The notes beneath the pieces were generated by a model, which searched no databases, was not told the origin of the DNA, and saw nothing but the letters and a program-made list of their open reading frames with translations. The position numbers were made by a program, and so were the translations under genes. Below are positions 1-7,645 of a stretch of DNA of 29,489 bases, piece after piece; position 1 is the stretch's first letter, and each line of letters begins with the position of its first letter. The stretch comes from Fimbriimonas sp. (lineage in GTDB: Bacteria; Armatimonadota; Fimbriimonadia; Fimbriimonadales; Fimbriimonadaceae): contig JAUJNV010000016.1 in the NCBI GenBank assembly GCA_030447945.1, forward strand, positions 1 through 29,489, written 5' to 3'.

Positions 1-448
1 CTAGGTGCTGGCGGTACTGGTGAGGTGGGCGTCGGGAACCGTCGTAAGTGTAGAGGTAGTCGCCCAAGGCGTCGCTCGTCGGGTGCCTCTCGAACCGTTC
101 GAGCGCTGCCTGCTCAAGCCCGGACCCTATGATCAGCGCGTCAGTGTCCAAGCTGAGGAGCAGGTCGAAATCGTACTGCCCGGCCATGGCACGCATAGCA
201 GCTAACTTCTCCACGAACACTCGTCCGGTACATCCCATATGGATGTCGTGGGGCCGCGCCATAAGCGTGCGCACCCTCGGGTGCTTCATCGCGTGCCTTT
301 CGCACAGGCCCTCTTGGCTGTCGTCGATGAGGACGACCAGAGTGTCCTGCAGACAGTGGTGGAGCACGGACTCGATGTTATCGTTCAGGAACTCGGGCGA
401 AGTTCCGGGGCCGACCGGGATGAGGACGACGAGGGTGTGCTTGTCCAT
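1..448 (-). CDS. Glycosyltransferase-like protein, C-terminus cut by window edge
   Basis: The visible 149 residues start MDKHTLVVLIPVGPG and read to the window edge without a stop. The N-terminal hydrophobic strand, the later VVLIDDSQEG segment and the DFDLLLSLDTDALIIG segment with a DxD-like Asp-Thr-Asp resemble the nucleotide-sugar-binding half of a GT-A fold (GT2-like) glycosyltransferase. The start ATG lies 12 nt after the aspS stop, with an AGGCGA purine stretch just before it, so it is probably co-transcribed with aspS. Donor and acceptor cannot be inferred. I did not recognise an exact family, and the missing C-terminus could change the call. Confidence 0.6.
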   Translation of the reverse strand, partial: MDKHTLVVLIPVGPGTSPEFLNDNIESVLHHCLQDTLVVLIDDSQEGLCERHAMKHPRVRTLMARPHDIHMGCTGRVFVEKLAAMRAMAGQYDFDLLLSLDTDALIIGSGLEQAALERFERHPTSDALGDYLYTYDGSRRPPHQYRQHL

Positions 449-460
449 TCGCCTGACGCT

Positions 461-2326
461 TCACTGGCTGAGTCTCAACCCGAGCTCCGCCCATTGCTGC
501 GGGTCGATGGTGCTGGGAGCTTCCATCATCGGGTCAACGCCGCCGCCCGCCTTGGGGAAGGCGATGACTTCGCGGATGTTTTCCGTATCGGTCAAGATCA
601 TGATGAGCCGGTCGATGCCGGGGGCGATGCCGCCATGGGGGGGTGCGCCGAACGAGAAGGCGTCCAGGATGTGGCCGAACCGTTCGCGCTGGCTCTCGGC
701 ACTGATGCCGAGGAGACTGAACACGCGGGCCTGGACGTCCGCGCGGTGAATACGGATGGAGCCGGAGGCCATCTCCAGGCCGTTGCATACGAGGTCGTAG
801 CAGTCCGTCCGGACGCGTCCTGGATCGGTCTCCAGGAGATGGAGGTCGGATTCCTTGGGGGAGGTGAAGGGATGGTGCTCCGCGTCCCATCGGCCAGCCT
901 CGGGGTCCCATTTGACGAGGGGAAAGTCGAGCACCCAGACGTAGTTCAGCTTCCGCGAGTCGCGCAGTCGCAGGCGGTCCCCGATTTCCAGGCGAAGGCG
1001 ATACAAGGCGTTGTTCGCCATGTCGTACGGCCCGGCGACGAGACAGAGGAGGTCTCCGGCCTCGGCCTTCGCATCGCGAAGGATGGCTTGCTGCTCCTCG
1101 TCGCTGAAGAACTTGGTGATGGAACCCTTGAGGCTCAGCTCGGGGCGCTTCGGATCACCGACCGGTGGTTCCGGATCACCGGCAGAAGTGCCGGTGCTGC
1201 GGGGAGGGGCGGAGCCCTGGTCGGGTGGCTCGACGGCGAGTGACGCCATCCCCTTCGCGCCGAAGGTGCGGCAGAATTCCTCCAATGCTCCCACTTCTTT
1301 ACGGGATAGCGAGGCGCCGCCGGGGTATCGGACGCCGCGGATAACGCCGCCCGATTCGACGGTGCCCTTGAAGACGCCGAACTCGGTGCCGCGGACGGCC
1401 TGGGTCAGGTCAAAGAGCTCCAAGCCGAAGCGGAGGTCGGGCTTATCGGAGCCGAACCTCTCTATCGCCTCGTCGTAGGTCAAGCGGGGGAAGCTACTCA
1501 CCGGATCCTTTTCCAGTGCGAACTCCTCGATGACGCCGTTGATGACGTCCATCGTCAGCCCCTCAATCAGGGTCAGGATGTCCTCCTGGGTCACGAAGGA
1601 CATCTCGAGGTCGAGCTGAGTGAACTCCGGTTGGCGGTCCGCCCGAGCGCTCTCGTCGCGGAAGCACTTGGCGATCTGGTAGTACCGCTCGACTCCCCCG
1701 ACCATCAGGAGCTGCTTGTATTGCTGCGGGCTCTGCGGCAGGGCGTACCAGTGGCCCGCCTCCAGCCGATACGGCACGAGGTAGTCGCGTGCGCCTTCGG
1801 GAGTCGACTTGGTGATGATAGGAGTCTCGGTCTCGAGGAAGCCGCGCTCGTCGAGGAAGCCGCGCATTCGCCGGATGACGGAGGCGCGGACGGCGAGCCT
1901 GCGGTGCATCGAAGGGCGGCGGAGATCGAGGTAGCGATGCTTGATCCGCAGCTCCTCGTTCACGTTCACCATCTGCTCCTCGTCGCTGACGGGAAAAGGG
2001 AGCGGCCGCGCCGTGCCGAGCACCGTGTAGTCGCTGACGACGAGCTCGATCTCGCCCGTGCCCATCTTGGGGTTCTTCGTCACTTCGGCTCGCTCGCGGA
2101 CTTCGCCGGTGACGGCCAGACACGTTTCGGGTCGGATCTCGGCCCGGTTGGGGAACTTCTCCGGGTCGAGAAAGAGCTGCACGAGGCCGGTCCGGTCCCG
2201 CAGGTCCACGAACATCAGCCCGCCTAGGTCGCGCACTTTGTGCGCCCACCCGTTGAAGGTAGCCATCTGACCGGCGTTCTCCACGCGCGGCTCGCCACAT
2301 GACATCGTCCGCTGCGCAAAGCCCAT
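461..2326 (-). CDS. aspS: Aspartyl-tRNA synthetase (bacterial type, with inserted linker)
   Basis: Class II aminoacyl-tRNA synthetase that charges tRNA-Asp in the cytoplasm, 621 aa. In order: an N-terminal OB anticodon-binding domain (CGEPRVENAGQ, GWAHKVRDLGGLMFVDLRDR), the catalytic core with QSPQQYKQLLM, motif 2 (FRDESARADRQPEFTQLDLE), a bacterial GAD insertion domain, and motif 3 (GIAPGIDRLIM). The start is set at the ATG that gives the usual bacterial N-terminus. The same frame stays open about 850 nt further upstream, but that reads antisense through the next gene and is a high-GC artefact. The GAD domain holds a Pro/Ser/Gly-rich insert (PPDQGSAPPRSTGTSAG and following) between GMASLAVE and SLKGSITKFF, where bacterial enzymes normally have only a few residues. 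There is no clear Shine-Dalgarno site; the mRNA may be leaderless. Confidence 0.96.
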   Translation of the reverse strand: MGFAQRTMSCGEPRVENAGQMATFNGWAHKVRDLGGLMFVDLRDRTGLVQLFLDPEKFPNRAEIRPETCLAVTGEVRERAEVTKNPKMGTGEIELVVSDYTVLGTARPLPFPVSDEEQMVNVNEELRIKHRYLDLRRPSMHRRLAVRASVIRRMRGFLDERGFLETETPIITKSTPEGARDYLVPYRLEAGHWYALPQSPQQYKQLLMVGGVERYYQIAKCFRDESARADRQPEFTQLDLEMSFVTQEDILTLIEGLTMDVINGVIEEFALEKDPVSSFPRLTYDEAIERFGSDKPDLRFGLELFDLTQAVRGTEFGVFKGTVESGGVIRGVRYPGGASLSRKEVGALEEFCRTFGAKGMASLAVEPPDQGSAPPRSTGTSAGDPEPPVGDPKRPELSLKGSITKFFSDEEQQAILRDAKAEAGDLLCLVAGPYDMANNALYRLRLEIGDRLRLRDSRKLNYVWVLDFPLVKWDPEAGRWDAEHHPFTSPKESDLHLLETDPGRVRTDCYDLVCNGLEMASGSIRIHRADVQARVFSLLGISAESQRERFGHILDAFSFGAPPHGGIAPGIDRLIMILTDTENIREVIAFPKAGGGVDPMMEAPSTIDPQQWAELGLRLSQ

Positions 2327-2371
2327 AGGAAGGGCAGAGGATACCTCCGACGCTCCATACTGGCGAAAGCG

Positions 2372-4612
2372 ATGGCGCTCGCCACTCTCCTCGTTAGCGC
2401 GCTCCTGGCCCCGCCGGGAAGCAGCCTCCTCGTCAACGGCTCCTTCGCCAGCGGCCTGAGCGGCTGGGAGGCAGTTCAGCCCGGCCGCACTCCACGCATC
2501 GTTGGGACGGAGGAGCCCCGCGCCCCTCACGGGGTGCGCTTCGAGATGGGACCGGCGGTCGGCGGACCGCCTTCGGCGACTTCCTTGTCCCAACGGATCC
2601 CTTCGCCGCTCAAGGCGGGCGAGCCACTGACGCTGACGTTCCTTGCGCGCAGTCCGACCAGGAGTCGGATAAGCGCCTTCGTTCGGCAGGGCGAGGAACC
2701 CTCGGCAGACGTCATTCGCCAAGACTACGGCTTGAGTTCGGAGTGGCGAGCGTACGAGTTGGAGGGGGCGCCACGTCGTAACCTCGGCGCGAATCAGGCC
2801 GTGGCCGGGTTTCACCTGAACTACGGGTCCGGCATTGTAGAGATTGGCGGCGTCCGGCTCGCCCACTCGATCCGGCTGCGGGCGACCAAGGGCGCCCCCG
2901 ACAGCCTCATCGTGAACGGCGACTTCTCCCAGCCGCTCGGCGTGGGTTGGTTCCTTTCGGGACCCATCACGGCCCCGCCGGAGGTCGTCGCGGGCGAGCG
3001 AAGGGCCCTCCGTCTTAGCTCGCATCCTCCGGCGGGGGCTCCTCCGTGGATCGTAGAGCTGCGCCAGCCGAACACCACGGCGATCGTTCCGGGCGACGTG
3101 GTCACGTTCCGCGCATGGATGCGCAGCCCGACCTCCAGCCGAGTCGGCGTTTACTACGAGATGGCGGGCGAGCCGCACACCAAGTTCATGAAGGGAGTCT
3201 TCCTACTCAGGCCGGAGTGGAAGCAGTACAGGCTGGCGGCGCAGATCCCGCAGAGCTTCCCGATCGGCCACGCGCGGCTCTCGCTGTATCTCGGCTATGC
3301 CCCGGGAGTGGTCGAGATCGCCGATGTGCGCATGGAGAACCACGGCGCGGCGCGCCTCGCCAACTTTGAGCAGACCCAAGAGCCGTACGGCGGCTTACCG
3401 GCGCCCGAGGCGTGGCGCGTGGATGCAGAGGCGCGGATCGAGAAGTTCCGCAAAGGCGATTTGACCATCCGGGTGGTGGACGCGGACGGACGCCCAGTAC
3501 GTAGCGCGTGGGTGCAGGTCGAGCAGAGAAGCCACGCGTTTCGCTTCGGCACGGTCGGGCCCGCCGCGTTGCTTGTGGCCACCGACGAGAACGCGCGCCG
3601 GTACCAGGCCACTCTAAAGCGCCTGTTCAATGCTTACGCCTTCGAGAACGACCTTGACTGGGGAACTCTCGGCACGCGCAGCACCGAGGAGATTTTGAGG
3701 ATCCGAAACGCGCTGGCGTGGCTGGAGCAAGGCAAATTCGACGTGAAAGGTCGAAACCTCTTGCGCGGGTCCTTCCGCCGACTGCCGGTGGCGTTTGAGA
3801 CGCTTTCCTTGAACGCGGCCCGGCAGGCGGTGCTCCAGCGCGTTCAGCAGACCGTCGCGGCGTACCAAGGCAGGCTCTACGCCTGGGAGGTCGTCAGCGA
3901 GGCGTCGTCGGAGCGCGAGTTGTGGAACAAGATCGGGTGGGCTCAGCTTCCCGAGGTCTTCCGAGCGGCCCGCCGGGCCGATCCGAAGGTCAAGCTGGTC
4001 TACAGCGAAAGGGGCATCACGCAGGAGGCGAGCGCGGGGGCCGGGGCACGCCAGGAGGTCCAGCGGCTCGTGCAAGGGCTTCAGGAGGCGGGCGCGCCGG
4101 CCGACCTGATTGGGATGCTGGGCCATGTGAGGGCGCCCCTGACGCCCATTCCCCGTGTGCTGGAGATCGTGGAGGAGATGGCCCTGATGGCGCGGGGTCT
4201 GGAGGTCACGGATTTTGACGTTGAGGTGTCGGACGACAAGCTCCAAGCCGAGTACCTGCGGGACTTCCTCACCGCCATGTTCAGCCACCCGAAGGTCGAA
4301 AGCTTCTTTATGGGAGGCTTCTGGGAGGGGGCCTACCGGAGCACGAACGAGGGCGGAGCGATGATTCGGCGTGACTGGACGTCCAGGCCCAGCGCCGCGG
4401 CCTACGAGTCGCTCGTCCGAGGGAAATGGTGGACGCAGGCGGCCCTCACCACCAACGCCCAGGGCTACGCGAAGACGCGCGCCTTCTACGGAACGCACTC
4501 GCTCAAGGTCCTCGCGCAGGACCGGCGGTACGCGCGGGAGGTCAAGCTGGAAAGGGGAGTGCCCGGGGTCGTCACGGTGCAGCTCCAAACGCTCCGCCAA
4601 GTCCCGCCTTAG
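2372..4612 (+). CDS. Secreted GH10-family (xylanase-like) protein with two CBM4/9-like modules and altered catalytic site
   Basis: 746 aa. A short signal-like stretch (MALATLLVSALLAPPGSS) is followed by two similar beta-sandwich modules, roughly residues 18-160 (LLVNGSFASGLSGW…VEIGGVRL) and 175-335 (LIVNGDFSQPLGVGWF…VEIADVRM), typical of CBM4/9. From about 340 to the end is a GH10 fold: FAFENDLDWG-like NAYAFENDLDWG, WEVVSEAS, GHVRAPLTP, GFWEGAYRSTNEGG and the C-terminal beta extension. In GH10 xylanases the acid/base lies in W-x-V-V-N-E and the nucleophile in T-E-x-D. Here Glu510 is kept, but Asn is Ser509, the nucleophile position reads T-D-F-D (Asp614), and the usual R-G-H-x-L-x-W histidine is Arg (KGRNLL). 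It may be inactive or have shifted activity. It is divergent from aspS. Confidence 0.85.
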   Translation: MALATLLVSALLAPPGSSLLVNGSFASGLSGWEAVQPGRTPRIVGTEEPRAPHGVRFEMGPAVGGPPSATSLSQRIPSPLKAGEPLTLTFLARSPTRSRISAFVRQGEEPSADVIRQDYGLSSEWRAYELEGAPRRNLGANQAVAGFHLNYGSGIVEIGGVRLAHSIRLRATKGAPDSLIVNGDFSQPLGVGWFLSGPITAPPEVVAGERRALRLSSHPPAGAPPWIVELRQPNTTAIVPGDVVTFRAWMRSPTSSRVGVYYEMAGEPHTKFMKGVFLLRPEWKQYRLAAQIPQSFPIGHARLSLYLGYAPGVVEIADVRMENHGAARLANFEQTQEPYGGLPAPEAWRVDAEARIEKFRKGDLTIRVVDADGRPVRSAWVQVEQRSHAFRFGTVGPAALLVATDENARRYQATLKRLFNAYAFENDLDWGTLGTRSTEEILRIRNALAWLEQGKFDVKGRNLLRGSFRRLPVAFETLSLNAARQAVLQRVQQTVAAYQGRLYAWEVVSEASSERELWNKIGWAQLPEVFRAARRADPKVKLVYSERGITQEASAGAGARQEVQRLVQGLQEAGAPADLIGMLGHVRAPLTPIPRVLEIVEEMALMARGLEVTDFDVEVSDDKLQAEYLRDFLTAMFSHPKVESFFMGGFWEGAYRSTNEGGAMIRRDWTSRPSAAAYESLVRGKWWTQAALTTNAQGYAKTRAFYGTHSLKVLAQDRRYAREVKLERGVPGVVTVQLQTLRQVPP

Positions 4613-5039
4613 CCGCCCGAACCTCTGGCGCGCCGAGCGCCAAGGGGACAAGCCGGAAAAGGGCATTTCGAGGCTGAAGAGGATCTCCGGCCCCCCTCGC
4701 CTTTTGCTCCGGCAAAAGGCGAGGGGGGCAGGGGGTGAGGGTTCCGGGCAGTCGCTGCTCCGACCAAACCTGGCTCGTAGACGAGACATTCCGGAGTTTC
4801 TCGCCAAGGCGCAAAGATCTATCCGCCTGTGCGCCTCGTCTGGTGATCTGCTGTAGACGAGGCGCGAAGGGTGGAGAAGTCTTGGCGTCTTGGGGAGAAT
4901 CTCGCCGGCGGGTGGGACTTTCCGGAGCCCTCGCCTCCTGCCCCCTCTCCCATGACGAACCACACGGGCGAGGGGGTCCGGAAGGTTTCTACGCCCTCAG
5001 ACGATTCGGCTTCCGGGGATCAATTGCCGGACGCGTAAG
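4613..5039. repeat. Gene-free interval packed with inverted-repeat elements
   Basis: No gene is convincing on either strand between the convergent GH10 and sucC genes. The interval holds at least three palindromes. The first is a perfect 17-bp stem, 4691-4707 with 4712-4728 and loop TCCG. The second is an 11-bp perfect repeat, 4831-4841 (GCGCCTCGTCT) with 4855-4865, nested in an imperfect pair TTCTCGCCAAGGCGCAAAGA (about 4797) with AAGTCTTGGCGTCTTGGGGA (about 4878). The third is an imperfect pair at about 4921-4935 and 4966-4983 (TCCGGA…CCTCGCC / GGGCGAGGGGGTCCGGA). The first and third have relatives near 18.92 kb and 27.50 kb. Such elements may also terminate both convergent genes. Confidence 0.8.
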
Positions 5040-6191
5040 CTACGCGTGGGCTAAGGCGACGATCTTGTCCGCGGCTTCCTGCACAGTCGCGGCGGGGACG
5101 ATTTGTGAGCCTTCGAGAAGCTTCCGCCCTTCTTCCACGGCCGTCCCCTCGATGCGGGCGACGACGGGGATCTTGACGTCGATCTGCTCGAACGCTTCGA
5201 GGACACCTTTCGCGACTTCGTCCACGCGCGTGATGCCGCCGAAGATGTTGATGAGGAGCCCCTTGACGTTCGGGTCCATGAGGACGAGCTCGACGCAGCT
5301 TCGTACCCGCTCGGCCTGCGCGCCGCCGCCGACGTCCAGGAAGTTCGCCGGCTTGCCGCCCGCAGCGTGAACCTCGTCAAGCGACTGCATCACGAGCCCG
5401 GCGCCGTTGCCCATAATGCCGATTTCGCCGCCCAGGCGCACGTAGGCGATGCCGCGCTTGGAGGCCTCCGCCTCAATGGGATCCTCTGCCGATTCCGCAC
5501 CCGTAGCCGCGTACTGCTTGTGGCGAAAGATCGCGTTGTCGTCGATGGAAACTTTGGCGTCTGCGGCGATGAGGTGGCCGTCCGGGGTGAGGGCGCACGG
5601 GTTGATCTCGATCATCTCCGCGTCTTCCTCGAGGTACGCGCGGATTAGCCTCTTGATCATCTGCGCCATCTGGCTCTGCGCTTCCTTGGGAAGCCCGGCG
5701 TCCTTGACGGCTTTGCGCAGCGCGAAGTCGCTGACGCCGCAGGCGGGGTCGATGTAGAGGCGGACGATCGTCTCGGGCTGCTCCTCGGCGACCTGCTCGA
5801 TCTCCATGCCTCCCTCGGCGCTGAGCATGACCAGGTTTCGCTGGGTGTCCCGGTCGAGCAGAACAGCGACGTAGAACTCCTTCGCGATGTCCACAGTCTC
5901 GACGACAAGCACCTTTTCGACTACCATGCCGGTGGGGTTCTGGATGCTGACGAGCCGCTTGCCGATCAGGTCCCGCGTGAACTCTCCGGCCGCGGCGGCG
6001 TCTTCAAAAAGCTTCACGCCCCCCGCCTTGCCGCGCCCGCCCATCAGCACCTGCGCCTTCACGACGACCTTTCCCCCCAGGCGCTCCGCGATCCCGCGCG
6101 CTTCGGCGTAATCGCTTGTAACCTCGCCGCGGGGGACGGGCACACCGTAGCGGGCCAGCAGCTCTTTAGACTGGTACTCGTGGAGCTTCAT
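5040..6191 (-). CDS. sucC: Succinyl-CoA ligase (ADP/GDP-forming) beta subunit
   Basis: 383 aa, the usual length. It starts MKLHEYQSKELLARYGVPVPRG, the standard SucC N-terminus. An ATP-grasp domain covers about residues 1-235, with GGRGKAGGVKLF, the metal-binding EINPCALTPDG and AADAKVSIDDNA. A C-terminal CoA-ligase domain covers about 240-383, with GNGAGLVMQSLD, FLDVGGGAQ and INIFGGITR. With the alpha subunit (SucD) it makes succinate and a nucleoside triphosphate from succinyl-CoA in the TCA cycle. No sucD follows: downstream is the repeat-filled interval and a convergent gene, so the alpha subunit must lie elsewhere. The start has TGAGG 5-9 nt upstream. The gene lies 39 nt after the DUF2171 gene on the same strand. 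Confidence 0.96.
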   Translation of the reverse strand: MKLHEYQSKELLARYGVPVPRGEVTSDYAEARGIAERLGGKVVVKAQVLMGGRGKAGGVKLFEDAAAAGEFTRDLIGKRLVSIQNPTGMVVEKVLVVETVDIAKEFYVAVLLDRDTQRNLVMLSAEGGMEIEQVAEEQPETIVRLYIDPACGVSDFALRKAVKDAGLPKEAQSQMAQMIKRLIRAYLEEDAEMIEINPCALTPDGHLIAADAKVSIDDNAIFRHKQYAATGAESAEDPIEAEASKRGIAYVRLGGEIGIMGNGAGLVMQSLDEVHAAGGKPANFLDVGGGAQAERVRSCVELVLMDPNVKGLLINIFGGITRVDEVAKGVLEAFEQIDVKIPVVARIEGTAVEEGRKLLEGSQIVPAATVQEAADKIVALAHA

Positions 6192-6230
6192 GTCGCCTCA
6201 GGTTACCAGCCCTTCGCTGTGAGGGGCCCC

Positions 6231-6482
6231 CTAGCCTTCCGCACCCGGGTGGGTCTCGATCCACTGGCGATGCGCCTCGCCCGCCGGAAGGCTCAGGTGT
6301 ACCTTGTCCCCCTCCACCGCCCGCACGAGCTCCAGCGAAAGCCAGTGGTGCTGCTTCCCGGCTGCCGGGTCGCTCTTGGTGAACTTGATCGCTCCATTGT
6401 CGAGGTGATCGACCGTGCCCACGTGCTGCCCGTCAGAGCCGACCACTTCCATGTGCTCACGAATCCCGGATGTATCGATCAT
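6231..6482 (-). CDS. DUF2171 family small protein
   Basis: 83 aa, with a strong Shine-Dalgarno site (GAGGAGA) 5 nt before the ATG. The pattern MEVVGSDGQHVGTVDH, then IKFTKSDPAAGKQHHW and VHLSLPAGEAHRQW, matches the DUF2171 family of small soluble beta-rich proteins. These are common in Deinococcus, Armatimonadota and soil bacteria and have no established function. There is no signal peptide or membrane segment. It precedes sucC on the same strand and could share its transcript, but nothing in the sequence links the two functions. Confidence 0.85.
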   Translation of the reverse strand: MIDTSGIREHMEVVGSDGQHVGTVDHLDNGAIKFTKSDPAAGKQHHWLSLELVRAVEGDKVHLSLPAGEAHRQWIETHPGAEG

Positions 6483-6560
6483 GCTTCTCTCCTCTAGTCC
6501 TTAAAGAAGATCGCCCATTGACTTCTACAGTTCCGCTAGCCGCGCAGCGGCCTTAGCCGC

Positions 6561-6636
6561 GGGCTCCGTGCCTGCGACGTGCGTTTCTCCGCCACGGACT
6601 TCCTGGGCGAAGGCAAGCCCTCGCAGGCACGGAGCC
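6561..6636. repeat. Inverted repeat with perfect 16-bp arms
   Basis: GGCTCCGTGCCTGCGA at 6562-6577 is the exact reverse complement of 6621-6636, with about 43 nt between the arms. It lies between the DUF2171 gene and the SMP-30 gene, both on the minus strand. Its core GGCTCCGTG recurs in the palindrome at 29297-29328, so it may belong to a dispersed repeat family. It could stop or stabilise the SMP-30 transcript. Confidence 0.7.
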
Positions 6637-6644
6637 TGCGGCCA

Positions 6645-6661
6645 TAGGCCCTTCGGGCCTA
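6645..6661 (-). terminator. Stem-loop overlapping the SMP-30 stop codon
   Basis: TAGGCCC-TTC-GGGCCTA is a perfect 7-bp palindrome with a 3-nt loop. Its first bases in transcription direction are the TAG stop codon of the SMP-30 gene. No T-run follows, so a role in termination or mRNA stability is only inferred. Confidence 0.4.
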
Positions 6662-7546
6662 CGGACGGACGCCGGGGATCTTGAGGCGGACGCGGTAGAG
6701 GCCAGTGACGGCGGTGATGTAGAGGGTCCGGGCGTCAAGCCCGCCCCAGCCGCAGTTCGTCGCAACCTCGGGAACGTTGATGATGCCCAGGCTTTGGCCG
6801 CTCGGGTCGATGACATGGATGCCGCCGGGGCCGGTGCAGTAGACGTTCCCTCTCCTGTCGACACGTATGCCGTCCGGAGCGCCTGGACGGTTGCCCCGGA
6901 GCGTGGCGAAGACGCGGCCGCCAGCGACGGAGCCGTCCCGTCGGACGGGGAAAGCGCGGATGTGGCCGCCTTCCGTATCGGCGACGTAGAGGGTCTTCTC
7001 GTCGGGGGAGAGGGCGACCCCGTTGGGCTTCCGGAAGTCGCGGACAAGGGGCTCAACCGTGCCCCGCGGCGTGATGCGGAAGAGGGCGGAGAAGCCGAGC
7101 TCCTGCTGCTCACGGCGAATGCCGTAGGGCGGGTCCGTGAAGTAGATCGTGCCGTCGGAGCGGACGACCGCGTCGTTTGGGCTGTTGAGGCGCTTGCCGT
7201 CGAAGCGCTCGGCGAGGACGGTGATCCGGCCATTGCGCTCGGTGCGCGTCACACGGCGGCTGCCGTGCTCGCAGGTGATCAGGCGTCCCTGTCGGTCGAG
7301 GGTGTTGCCGTTGGCGTTGTGCGAGGGCTCGCGGAAGACGGAGGGAACGAGGCCATCCCGCCAGAGCTCGTAGATCCGGTTCGCGGGGATGTCGCTGAAG
7401 AGCAGTGTGCCGCGCCGGGTCCAGATCGGACCCTCGGTGAAACGGAAGCCGCCGGCGACCTTCTCGACCTTGGCCCCATCGGGAACGATGTCGGCTAGAG
7501 AGGGAAGGGGATCGGCCAAGGCAACCAGAGCGAGAAAAGGGATCAT
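6659..7546 (-). CDS. SMP-30/gluconolactonase/LRE family protein, probably secreted
   Basis: 295 aa. A short hydrophobic N-terminus (MIPFLALVALADPLPSL) looks like a signal peptide. The rest is a six-bladed beta-propeller of the SMP-30 lactonase type. Visible metal-site motifs are FTEGPIW (Glu38), LNSPNDAVV (Asn124-Asp125), RKPNGVALSPDEKTLYVADT and PGAPDGIRVD. Family members hydrolyse sugar lactones such as gluconolactone using one divalent metal; the substrate here is unknown. The start has an excellent site (GGAGGAT) 7 nt upstream. The protein is complete and ends in RLKIPGVRP at a stem-loop. Confidence 0.88.
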   Translation of the reverse strand: MIPFLALVALADPLPSLADIVPDGAKVEKVAGGFRFTEGPIWTRRGTLLFSDIPANRIYELWRDGLVPSVFREPSHNANGNTLDRQGRLITCEHGSRRVTRTERNGRITVLAERFDGKRLNSPNDAVVRSDGTIYFTDPPYGIRREQQELGFSALFRITPRGTVEPLVRDFRKPNGVALSPDEKTLYVADTEGGHIRAFPVRRDGSVAGGRVFATLRGNRPGAPDGIRVDRRGNVYCTGPGGIHVIDPSGQSLGIINVPEVATNCGWGGLDARTLYITAVTGLYRVRLKIPGVRP

Positions 7547-7645
7547 CGGCGAAATCCTCCGGAACCGCCCGAGGTTACTCTGCCCGGAGGGAAAGACCTA
7601 CCGGTGGTGCGAGAGCGGTCGTAAGATACATGGAAGAAGGCACTG

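Noticed and set aside
2327..3178. Upstream extension of the aspS reading frame by 284 codons
   Set aside because: It runs antisense through the intact GH10 gene, has Arg-rich composition typical of GC-rich shadow frames, and AspRS homology begins only at the ATG at 2326.
3614..4963. Long minus-strand open frame opposite the GH10 gene
   Set aside because: Antisense shadow of a well-supported gene; Arg/Pro/Leu-rich with no recognisable motif.
4735..5370. Plus-strand frame over the sucC 3' end and the repeat-filled gap
   Set aside because: Composed of repeat sequence followed by antisense sucC; no family features.
6562..6636. Insertion-sequence terminal inverted repeats
   Set aside because: Only about 43 nt separate the arms, with no transposase and no target duplication visible.
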